Shown: piece by piece, positions 1-4,880 of the stretch | How the letters are laid out: each line of letters begins with the position of its first letter | How positions within the stretch are numbered: the stretch's first letter is position 1 | Source: an uncultured Neisseria sp. | GTDB lineage: Bacteria > Pseudomonadota > Gammaproteobacteria > Burkholderiales > Neisseriaceae | Direction: 5' to 3' | Length of the DNA stretch: 9,725 nucleotides | NCBI GenBank assembly: GCA_927911515.1 | Contig: CAKMQH010000312.1 | Span: 1-9,725, forward strand | Made by a program: the position numbers and the translations under genes | The notes under the pieces: generated by a model | The model's database searches: none | What the model was told of the DNA's origin: nothing | Seen by the model: the letters and a program-made list of their open reading frames with translations, nothing else

Positions 1-1
1 T

Positions 2-457
2 TTGCTGATTGCCGCAGCGGCGGTTGCCTTGCACTTTTTCGACGGACAAGGCGGGCAGGCACCGTTTAATCCACATGCCTCCCCGACACAAACCGTATCT
101 TCCATCCAGGCTTCATCCTCCGGCAGCGACAGCCGCCTTCAGACGGCCTTCGAAAGGCGCGAAAGCGATTTCCAAATCGAAGGACGGGGCGTGGTGGCAA
201 AGGTTTTAGCGGACGACAATAAAGGTTCGCGGCACCAGCGGTTTATCCTGCGCTTAAATAGCGGGCAGACCGTTTTGGTCGCGCACAATATCGACTTGGC
301 TCCCAAAATCAAAGGGCTGAAAAAAGGCGATGAGGTTGCTTTTTACGGCGAATACGAATGGAGCGGACAGGGCGGCGTCATCCATTGGACACACCGCGAT
401 CCTCAGGGCAGGCACCCCGACGGCTGGTTGAAGCATGAAGGAGAGGTTTACCGTTAA
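2..457 (+). CDS. DUF3465 family protein, 5' end outside window
   Basis: The frame is open from the window edge, so the true start is probably upstream; the TTG at position 2 is only the first in-frame codon. The visible product begins with a hydrophobic run (LLIAAAAVALHFF), which looks like the tail of a signal peptide or an N-terminal anchor. A Ser/Gln-rich linker of about 35 residues follows, then a compact domain of about 95 residues. That domain has the DUF3465 pattern: GRGVVAKVLADD, HQRFILRL, LVAHNIDLAP, KGDEVAFYGEYEW, and GGVIHWTHRDP with a closing GRHPDGWL. Many short beta strands and the conserved His/Asn/Trp residues suggest a small beta-barrel-like fold outside the cytoplasm. The biochemical role of this family is unknown to me. 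The gene ends 23 bases before an uptake-sequence hairpin. Family call is confident; function is open. Confidence 0.8.
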   Translation: MLIAAAAVALHFFDGQGGQAPFNPHASPTQTVSSIQASSSGSDSRLQTAFERRESDFQIEGRGVVAKVLADDNKGSRHQRFILRLNSGQTVLVAHNIDLAPKIKGLKKGDEVAFYGEYEWSGQGGVIHWTHRDPQGRHPDGWLKHEGEVYR

Positions 458-480
458 TCGCCCCAACGGCGGATATACGG

Positions 481-533
481 AAAGGCCGTCTGAAAAAACG
501 CAATCAAGGGCGGTGGTTTTTCAGACGGCCTTT
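481..533 (+). terminator. Inverted AGGCCGTCTGAA pair, probable terminator
   Basis: A perfect 17-bp inverted repeat (481-497 with 517-533) is built from two opposed copies of AGGCCGTCTGAA, at 483-494 (+) and 520-531 (-), separated by a 19-base loop. It sits just after the DUF3465 stop codon. Paired uptake sequences acting as transcription terminators are a well-known Neisseria arrangement. These are the only AGGCCGTCTGAA copies in the window; all others use AGGTCGTCTGAA. Confidence 0.75.
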
Positions 534-551
534 CATATGACCGATAAAGCT

Positions 552-658
552 TATAGTGGATTAAATTTAATCAGGACAAGGCGGAGAAGCCGCAGACAGT
601 ACAGATAGTACGGCAAGGCGAGGCAAACGCCGTACTGGTTTAAAGTTAATCCACTATA
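552..658. mobile_element. Correia element (CREE), short 107-bp form
   Basis: The element is bounded by the inverted ends TATAGTGGATTAA (552-564) and TTAATCCACTATA (646-658). Its body includes ATCAGGACAAGGCG and GCCGTACTGGTTTAAAG, the standard Correia internal sequence. It lacks the roughly 50-bp central segment present in the second copy at 4554-4709, so it is the internally deleted class. Correia elements are non-autonomous, MITE-like repeats inserting at TA. When transcribed they fold into long hairpins that RNase III can cut. Here the right end supplies the stop codon of the minus-strand membrane protein. Confidence 0.93.
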
Positions 659-1088
659 TTTTCATAGAACTGTACAGGCAGAAAAGGTTAATCAAACACA
701 GTACAAAATACAAAACGAGTATTAAAATCAGCCATAAATTTTTAAGTTTTATACTTGAGTAAATGATATGAAACAATAAATCTAGGTCGCCTATTAAATG
801 GACAAAAAAATACGCTGTAAGGATGAAACAGAAAATGCCAATAAACTTTCTTCCTAATAGAAAGAATAGAATGGAAATATTGTTTATTATTAAAAATAAT
901 TTAATAATCATGGGGTTGTCGTTTATTTCACCTTGTAAATCGGATAAATTATAGACATCCCCATCAATTATGTAGTCTACGATGTAAAATTCATCGGTAT
1001 TAAGGAGGAATGAAAACGAAATAAGTAGCAATAAAATGAGGTAATTAATTGGTTTTATGAATTTTATACTGAAAATACGGTTTGCCAT
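654..1088 (-). CDS. Hypothetical four-helix membrane protein, stop codon inside Correia element
   Basis: The 144-residue product is very hydrophobic and AT-rich. Likely membrane segments are at about residues 14-29, 60-78, 82-98 and 117-138, with a polar Asp/Asn-rich stretch at 30-58 between the first two. I recognise no family. The start at ATG 1086-1088 has only a weak GGGA upstream. The frame closes at a TAA about 20 bases upstream, so it cannot be extended as it stands; a 55-residue ORF in another frame overlaps its beginning. The TAG stop (654-656) lies in the terminal repeat of the Correia element, so the present C-terminus (SSMKI) was set by that insertion. Base composition is unlike the GC-rich neighbours, which suggests accessory DNA acquired by transfer. 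Confidence 0.6.
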   Translation of the reverse strand: MANRIFSIKFIKPINYLILLLLISFSFLLNTDEFYIVDYIIDGDVYNLSDLQGEINDNPMIIKLFLIINNISILFFLLGRKFIGIFCFILTAYFFVHLIGDLDLLFHIIYSSIKLKNLWLILILVLYFVLCLINLFCLYSSMKI

Positions 1089-1212
1089 TATGTCCCATTC
1101 GTTTTATTTTTTCTGTATATTTTTTTATAACGTATTCCTGCCTGAAAAGGAAGGCAATAGGTAATATACATTGTAAACTAAAAAAACAGTCTATCATAAA
1201 AGCTTCAAGCAT
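1045..1212 (-). CDS. Short hydrophobic ORF overlapping the start of the membrane protein
   Basis: A 55-residue frame begins at ATG 1210-1212 (MLEAFMIDCFFSLQ...) and ends at TAA 1045-1047. It has one hydrophobic segment at about residues 4-22, then a basic tail (KKYTEKIKR). It overlaps the first 44 bases of the 144-residue membrane protein in another frame. Several A runs (AAAAAA) lie just before the overlap. It could be a small gene, the displaced N-terminus of a longer membrane protein split by a frameshift, or chance in AT-rich DNA. No convincing ribosome binding site is visible. Confidence 0.28.
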   Translation of the reverse strand: MLEAFMIDCFFSLQCILPIAFLFRQEYVIKKYTEKIKRMGHNGKPYFQYKIHKTN

Positions 1213-1252
1213 AATCGGCTTCTACAAGATGTGCTGATTTAAGTGCTGACCT

Positions 1253-1588
1253 TTATTGAAGTTTCATCAGTCGGTCTTGTTCGACTGACAATACGCCGTT
1301 TACTTTTTGGAAATAGGCAATGGCATCTTGAATATTGGTTTTGGCTGATGGACGAATGGCAATTCCGTGCAGGTTTTTGTATTCGTAAACCAAACTTGAG
1401 CTGGAGTCTTTCACTGCCTTCATCAATGAACCTGAGCCGATGCCTTGATCGTAGAAAATAATCAGGTTGCCCGTTGTGGCTTGTGCTTGTCGGGTGGGGA
1501 CTGCTTCAGCCGCTTGAGGCGGTTTGCTTGGGCTTTGACAGGCGCAGAGCAAGGCGGAGAGTAGGATAAATGCAAAAGTTTTGTTCAT
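1253..1588 (-). CDS. Small lipoprotein with peptidase-inhibitor-I9-like domain
   Basis: The 111-residue product starts MNKTFAFILLSALLCAC, a lipoprotein signal with lipobox L-C-A-C and Cys17 as the lipidation site, so it should be membrane-anchored in the periplasm or at the cell surface. A Pro/Ala/Gln linker (18-40) is followed by a domain (41-111) with a beta-alpha-beta-beta-alpha-beta pattern: NLIIFYD, GSLMKAVKD, SLVYEYKN, GIAIRPS, a helix at 85-96, and VLSVEQDRLMKL. The signatures YEYKNLHGIAIRPS and VNGVLSVEQDRLMKL resemble the subtilisin propeptide / inhibitor I9 fold (pattern Y-x-Y-x-x-x-x-G-F-A, then G-V-x-x-V-E-x-D). No protease domain is attached or adjacent. The fold assignment is my inference from pattern. 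It could act as a stand-alone protease inhibitor or chaperone, but nothing here shows a target. The GC content is higher than in the two AT-rich genes flanking it. Confidence 0.72.
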   Translation of the reverse strand: MNKTFAFILLSALLCACQSPSKPPQAAEAVPTRQAQATTGNLIIFYDQGIGSGSLMKAVKDSSSSLVYEYKNLHGIAIRPSAKTNIQDAIAYFQKVNGVLSVEQDRLMKLQ

Positions 1589-1617
1589 TGTTGTTCAGGG
1601 GGTTGAGTGATTAAAAA

Positions 1618-1629
1618 AGGTCGTCTGAA
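1618..1629 (+). repeat. DNA uptake sequence AGGTCGTCTGAA
   Basis: This is an exact 12-mer of the dominant uptake-sequence dialect in this window. It sits at the left edge of the AT-rich segment; an oppositely oriented copy at 2276-2287 marks the right edge. The roughly 650-bp AT-rich cargo is therefore bracketed by uptake sequences, which would favour its transfer by natural transformation. Confidence 0.85.
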
Positions 1630-1648
1630 AATGAGGTAAACAGAAATC

Positions 1649-1711
1649 ATGGAAGATAAAGTTGGAAAGATAGCTAAATCTTCAGGTTATAAAAGGATAA
1701 AGGGAAAATGA
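1649..1711 (+). pseudogene. 20-residue ORF, possible toxin C-terminal remnant
   Basis: The frame opens after a TAA at 1637-1639, starts at ATG 1649 and encodes MEDKVGKIAKSSGYKRIKGK. Its TGA overlaps the ATG of the next gene (ATGA at 1708-1711), a classic coupled-translation junction. The string DKVGKIAKxxGYKRI resembles the start of a toxin C-terminal domain common in polymorphic and contact-dependent toxins (K-V-G-K-I-A-x-x-L-G-Y-K-K, the Ntox21-like group). The later SHG and DVDGHNGG motifs of that domain are absent, so if the match is real this is only a scrap. It could equally be a leader peptide. Assignment is inference from short motif resemblance. Confidence 0.35.
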
Positions 1712-2193
1712 ATTTAAGTAGTACATATAATTTTTCACTCAATCAATATAATTTCTATTTTGAGATAAATTGGGAATTTAATTTTCTGTATTTAGAAAAA
1801 TTTAATAAGTGTGGTCAAATCTATATTGATTCTGGTTTTTATATGAATTTAGGAAATGGTCTATCCCTATATATTGCTGGTGAAGAGGACTATGGCAATT
1901 TATTGGATTTTGTAGAATTTATCTCACATAATAATCAAGACGAATTAAACTTTGAATCACTTACTGCTAAGATAAGTAAGAAGAATAATATCTTGAATAT
2001 GAAATTTAAGAAAAATAATATGCTGAATATAGAGGTATTGGGTGGCAAAGAAAGAAATATAAATATAAATTTCAGTAATGAGTTATATGCTGAATTAAAT
2101 TCTTTAGTATCGAAAATTCAGGATGACTATAAAAAATTTTCTTTTAATTTAGATGTAATTAAAAATATTTGGTTTGGAACTGACGCAGATTAG
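1708..2193 (+). CDS. AT-rich orphan protein, possible immunity protein
   Basis: The product is 161 residues, soluble-looking, with no signal peptide or membrane segment, and rich in Asn, Phe, Ile, Lys and acidic residues. A good ribosome binding region (AAAGGATAAAGGGAAA) lies directly before ATG 1708. I recognise no family. Aromatic beta-like segments alternate in the first 60 residues (YNFSLNQYNFYFEINWEFNF), followed by an acidic patch (AGEEDYGN) and a mixed alpha/beta remainder. Very low GC, a single gene between inverted uptake sequences, and the overlapping upstream ORF with a toxin-like motif all fit an orphan immunity gene of a Maf or contact-dependent toxin cassette. That function is inferred from context only; no toxin is intact in the window. 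Confidence 0.62.
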   Translation: MNLSSTYNFSLNQYNFYFEINWEFNFLYLEKFNKCGQIYIDSGFYMNLGNGLSLYIAGEEDYGNLLDFVEFISHNNQDELNFESLTAKISKKNNILNMKFKKNNMLNIEVLGGKERNININFSNELYAELNSLVSKIQDDYKKFSFNLDVIKNIWFGTDAD

Positions 2194-2243
2194 CAGTTAT
2201 ATCCAGCAATTGTCGCGCACAATATAAAAAGTGAAGCTGGTAT

Positions 2244-2286
2244 GGTCGTCAGAATGCAAAGATTTCTATTTGCCTTTCAGACGACC
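2244..2286. terminator. Imperfect uptake-sequence hairpin between convergent genes
   Basis: The left arm GGTCGTCAGAATGCAAA (2244-2260) pairs with the right arm at 2269-2286, TTTGCCTTTCAGACGACC, with one mismatch and a one-base bulge, leaving an 8-base loop. The right arm contains an exact minus-strand uptake sequence at 2276-2287; the left arm is a copy with T changed to A. The hairpin lies between the plus-strand orphan gene and the minus-strand purE, so it can serve as a bidirectional terminator. No T run follows either side. Confidence 0.55.
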
Positions 2287-2305
2287 TTCCCTACGACCTC
2301 GATGC

Positions 2306-2790
2306 TTATGCTTCGGGCAGTTCCATGTCTAAAACGGTTCGTTCCTGCTTGGCGCGGAAATCGGCAAGTTTTTGCGCCAGCTCGGGGTTTTCGTTGGCAA
2401 GCAGCGAGATGACGAACAGGGCGGCGTTGGCGGCTCCTGCCTCGCCGATGGCGAAAGTGGCGACGGGAACGCCTTTGGGCATTTGTACGATGGAGAGCAA
2501 GGAGTCTTCGCCGCGCAGGTATTTGCTGGGTACGGGTACGCCCAATACGGGGACGGTGGTTTTGGCGGCAACCATGCCGGGCAGATGTGCCGCGCCGCCT
2601 GCGCCGGCATGATGGCTTTGATGCCGCGTTCGCGCGCAGTTTCGGCGTATTCAAACATTAAATCTGGGGTGCGGTGTGCAGACACGACGCGGGCTTCGTA
2701 TTCGACGCCGAATTCTTTGAGAAACTGCGCTGCCTGCTGCATGGACGGGCCAGTCGCTGTTGCTGCCATGATGATGCCGATTTTGGCCAT
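2306..2790 (-). CDS. purE: PurE, N5-carboxyaminoimidazole ribonucleotide mutase, three indels
   Basis: This is the class I PurE of de novo purine synthesis, which moves the carboxyl group of N5-CAIR to C4 giving CAIR. Start MAKIGIIM at ATG 2788-2790 has an AGGAG site five bases upstream. Visible family motifs are SAHRTPD, VPVLGVPVPSKYLRGEDSLLSIVQMPKGVPVATFAIG and AGAANAALF. As sequenced it is broken. One base is missing next to 2766-2767 and one extra base is present at 2743-2744, so residues 9-16 read AATATGPS instead of GSNSDWPV; a further base is missing near 2608-2609, which shifts the frame and splits the gene at about residue 60. Repaired, the gene is 486 nt coding for 161 residues, the usual size. 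All three events lie in or beside short homopolymers. No purK follows here. Confidence 0.9.
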
Positions 2791-2828
2791 ATTTGCTCCT
2801 AGTGTATAAAACGTTATTCAATGAATGA

Positions 2829-2865
2829 TTTCAGATGACCGTTGAGTATGGGAGGTCGTCTGAAA
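2829..2865 (-). terminator. Uptake-sequence hairpin after TPR lipoprotein gene
   Basis: A 12-bp stem with one mismatch is formed by TTTCAGATGACC (2829-2840) and GGTCGTCTGAAA (2854-2865), loop 13 bases. The right arm is an exact uptake sequence (2853-2864, +). It lies just past the lipoprotein stop codon (2868-2870) and before purE, so it probably ends the three-gene minus-strand operon. There is no clear T run. Confidence 0.55.
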
Positions 2866-2867
2866 AT

Positions 2868-3608
2868 TTATCGTTGCTTGATGCTGACGGCTGCGCGTTT
2901 GGCGGCGGCGCTGCCGGGGTAACTTTGTATCAGCTTGCGCCATGTGTTGCGGGCGATGTCTTTTTGTTGCAGTTTGTATTGGCATTGCCCGATGCTGAAG
3001 AGTGCGTCAGGAGCTTGCGGGCTGTTGCGGAAGCGGTTGGCGAAGCGTCCGCCAATTTCGATGACGGATTCGCAGTTGCCCATACGCTGTTGGCTTTGCA
3101 GCAATAGATACATATTGCGTCGGGCGCTTTCGCTGCCGTTGCCGCCGTCTGCTCCTTTTAAGACTGCGGCTGCGGCGGCGTAATTGTTGCGCTGATAGTA
3201 TTTGAGGGCTTGGTTGTAGAGATGGGTTTCGTTTTGGTTGGCGGAGTCGGCTTCTGAAGGCGCGGTGCCGCCGTTTGCCAGATAGGTGCTTTTGAGCTTT
3301 TGGTCGTCCAAACGTTGGGCGGGCACTTTTTTATTGGCGTGACGCGGGGTTTTGTTTTGTTTTTCGAGTTGTTGCAGGCGCTGGTTGGTGTTTTCCATCT
3401 CGCGCTCCAAACGCTCGACCTGCATACCCAAGCGTTCGATTTGAGTCATAGTGTTCAAATCAGGATAGGGAATGGCGGAAGATTCGGCTGCGGCGGTGGG
3501 AATATCGGGCAACATGAAGGTGTCGCCGGATTTGGGTTTAGGGGCGGTAGAGGCGCAGGCGTTGAGCAGAAGGATGCCGGCAAACAGGATGGGAAGGGTT
3601 TTGTTCAT
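2868..3608 (-). CDS. Coiled-coil / TPR lipoprotein, CpoB (YbgF)-like
   Basis: The 246-residue product begins MNKTLPILFAGILLLNAC, a lipoprotein signal with lipobox L-N-A-C and Cys18. A Pro-rich linker follows. Residues 54-85 (QIERLGMQVERLEREME...) form a heptad-patterned coiled coil. A charged, disordered segment leads to TPR-like helices at about 127-246 (LYNQALKYYQRNNYAAAAAVL; PQAPDALFSIGQCQYKLQQKDIARNTWRKLIQSYPGS). This order, signal then coiled coil then C-terminal TPRs, is that of CpoB/YbgF, the periplasmic protein tied to the Tol-Pal system and septal peptidoglycan synthesis, though CpoB is usually soluble rather than lipidated and no tol or pal gene is near. The ATG follows the methyltransferase stop by one base (TAAAATG), so translation is probably coupled. 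Confidence 0.82.
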   Translation of the reverse strand: MNKTLPILFAGILLLNACASTAPKPKSGDTFMLPDIPTAAAESSAIPYPDLNTMTQIERLGMQVERLEREMENTNQRLQQLEKQNKTPRHANKKVPAQRLDDQKLKSTYLANGGTAPSEADSANQNETHLYNQALKYYQRNNYAAAAAVLKGADGGNGSESARRNMYLLLQSQQRMGNCESVIEIGGRFANRFRNSPQAPDALFSIGQCQYKLQQKDIARNTWRKLIQSYPGSAAAKRAAVSIKQR

Positions 3609-3609
3609 T

Positions 3610-4278
3610 TTATTTTTTAAGCAGCAAAGTCAGACCGTCGCCGACGGGCAGGGTAATGGGTACGATGCGGGAATCGTCGGGCAGGTTGCGGTTGAAGGAT
3701 TGGAGTATGTTTAGGCTGGGTGGTGCATCGAGTTCTGTTTCGCCCATGACGCGTCCGTTCAGCAGGACATTGTCAATGGCGATAACGCCGCCGCTGCGAA
3801 CCAGTTGCAGGCAGCGTTCGAAATATTGCGGTGTGGGCGGTTTGTCAGCGTCTATCAGGGCAAGGTCGTAACTTTCTGCTTCTCCTTGCGCTATCAGATC
3901 GTCCAAAGTCAAAAGGGCGGGTTGCAGGTGTAGTGAAATTTTGTGTCCTACCCCTGCCGCTTGCCAAGTTTCGCGGGCGATATCGGTAAAGGTGACGTTG
4001 ATGTCGCAGGCGGTAATTTTGCCGTGTTCGGGCAGGGCTAGGGCGACTGCGGTACTGCTGTAACCGGTAAACACGCCGATTTCCAGATATTTTTCGGCTT
4101 TGAGCAGGCGCGCGAGCCAAGTCAGCAAGACTGCCTGTTCGCGGGCAATCGCCATTTTCCCTAAACGGTGGGATTGCGTGCGCGAACGCAGGGCGGTCAG
4201 GACAGGATGCTCTTTTTCACCGATGCTGTTGAGGTAGTCTTGCAGCGCCGGATTGATATTGTGTGTCTGGGTGGTCAT
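3610..4278 (-). CDS. SAM-dependent O-methyltransferase, family 3 (CCoAOMT-like)
   Basis: The 222-residue class I methyltransferase transfers methyl from S-adenosylmethionine, probably to a hydroxyl on a small molecule. Motif I is YLEIGVFTGYSS (64-75). The acidic end of strand beta2 is CDIN (Asp92). The metal-binding segment is LIDADK (141-146), and IDNVLLNGRV (168-177) is the usual post-motif of the divalent-cation-dependent catechol/caffeoyl-CoA methyltransferase family. Length is typical. The substrate cannot be told from sequence. It is the middle gene of a tight minus-strand operon: 12 bases after the DUF3460 gene and one base before the TPR lipoprotein. Confidence 0.85.
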   Translation of the reverse strand: MTTQTHNINPALQDYLNSIGEKEHPVLTALRSRTQSHRLGKMAIAREQAVLLTWLARLLKAEKYLEIGVFTGYSSTAVALALPEHGKITACDINVTFTDIARETWQAAGVGHKISLHLQPALLTLDDLIAQGEAESYDLALIDADKPPTPQYFERCLQLVRSGGVIAIDNVLLNGRVMGETELDAPPSLNILQSFNRNLPDDSRIVPITLPVGDGLTLLLKK

Positions 4279-4290
4279 GCCGTTTGGCCG

Positions 4291-4476
4291 TCAGTCTTGG
4301 TAGTAGGTATAAGGTTTTTTGGCGACTTTGGCGGCTTCGAATTCTTTTTGTTCTTGAGGATTCAGCTCGACATCCCACAACAAATGACGGTTTTCAAGGC
4401 GTTCTGTTTCCAGCTGCGGATTGTCTTCGATGAGTTTGTCGAGGAATTGGGTGGCTTCGGATTTGTAGTGATACAT
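4291..4476 (-). CDS. DUF3460 family small protein
   Basis: The 61-residue protein MYHYKSEATQFLDKLIED... ending KKPYTYYQD matches the DUF3460 pattern known from beta-proteobacteria: M-Y-x-Y-x-S-x-A-T-x-F-L, a central R-x-L-L-W-D (here RHLLWD) and a C-terminal P-Y-x-Y. It is soluble and highly charged, with no signal or membrane segment. The GGAG site seven bases before ATG 4474-4476 supports the start. It is the first gene of the minus-strand operon with the methyltransferase and the TPR lipoprotein. Function of the family is unknown. Confidence 0.85.
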   Translation of the reverse strand: MYHYKSEATQFLDKLIEDNPQLETERLENRHLLWDVELNPQEQKEFEAAKVAKKPYTYYQD

Positions 4477-4510
4477 GATACGGCTCCGTGCGGGTTTGTG
4501 TCAGCCCTTT

Positions 4511-4516
4511 ATTATA
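4511..4516 (-). promoter_or_regulatory. Candidate -10 box for the DUF3460 operon
   Basis: A perfect TATAAT on the minus strand lies 35 bases upstream of the DUF3460 start, in the only gap from which this operon can start. No good -35 hexamer is seen at 16-18 bases spacing, and it is not an extended -10. The Correia element begins 38 bases further upstream. Confidence 0.4.
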
Positions 4517-4553
4517 ACTGATAACGCCGTTACGGTTTTTAGATATTTGACTA

Positions 4554-4709
4554 TATAGTGGATTAACAAAAATCAGGACAAGGCGACGAAGCCGCAGACA
4601 GTACAGCTAGTACGGAACCGATTCACTTGGTGCTTCAGCACCTTAGAGAATCGTTCTCTTTGAGCTAAGGCGAGGCAACGCCGTACTGGTTTAAAGTTAA
4701 TCCACTATA
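4554..4709. mobile_element. Correia element (CREE), full-length 156-bp form
   Basis: The ends TATAGTGGATTAA (4554-4566) and TTAATCCACTATA (4697-4709) and the body match the 107-bp copy at 552-658 closely, but this copy has about 50 extra bases (about 4616-4665). The extra part holds two small hairpins, GGTGCTTCAGCACC (4629-4642) and AGAGAATCGTTCTCT (4645-4659), and it corresponds to the region reported to bind IHF in full-length Correia elements. It lies between the divergent DUF3460 operon and pcnB, where it could affect transcription of both or be cut by RNase III in read-through transcripts. Confidence 0.93.
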
Positions 4710-4734
4710 TTTTCAGGGCTTATGGTGTTTCGGG

Positions 4735-4740
4735 TATAAT
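4735..4740 (+). promoter_or_regulatory. Candidate -10 box for pcnB
   Basis: TATAAT in GGGTATAATGCC lies 141 bases upstream of the pcnB start and 25 bases past the Correia element. The -35 region is poor (TTTCAG or TTCAGG at 17-18 bases spacing). The resulting leader would contain the long hairpin at 4769-4855. Confidence 0.45.
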
Positions 4741-4768
4741 GCCGCCTTGTTTTTTAATGCGATACGGC

Positions 4769-4855
4769 AGGTCGTCTGAAGCCTTTGCATAATATTTTGT
4801 CCACATTTTCGACAGAATATTGCGCAAAGGCTTCGCCGCCGGTTTCAGACGACCT
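4769..4855 (+). promoter_or_regulatory. Long leader hairpin upstream of pcnB, attenuator-like
   Basis: Three nested inverted repeats share one axis. The outer pair is two exact uptake sequences, 4769-4780 (+) and 4844-4855 (-). The middle pair is GAAGCCTTTGC (4778-4788) with GCAAAGGCTTC (4824-4834). The inner pair is AATATTTTGTC (4791-4801) with GACAGAATATT (4811-4821), one mismatch, loop of 9 bases. A T-rich run (CTCTTTTTATTTT) follows directly, giving the form of an intrinsic terminator between promoter and coding region. No plus-strand gene upstream needs terminating, so attenuation of pcnB is possible. Ribosome binding sequence GGAAAGAG (4867-4874) lies just after. Confidence 0.6.
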
Positions 4856-4880
4856 CTTTTTATTTTGGAAAGAGTAGTTT

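Noticed and set aside
1228..1252. Direct repeat GTGCTGA (1230s and 1240s) near the lipoprotein stop
   Set aside because: It is only two short copies in AT-rich DNA, without array structure or palindromic spacing; not a CRISPR or operator that can be supported.
1243..1461. 72-codon plus-strand frame over the I9-like lipoprotein
   Set aside because: It is antisense to a gene with a clear lipobox and domain pattern, and has no start signal.
2372..2809. Plus-strand open frame across purE
   Set aside because: It runs antisense to conserved PurE sequence and has no family features.
4629..4659. Two small perfect hairpins between DUF3460 and pcnB as separate regulatory elements
   Set aside because: They belong to the central segment of the full-length Correia element.
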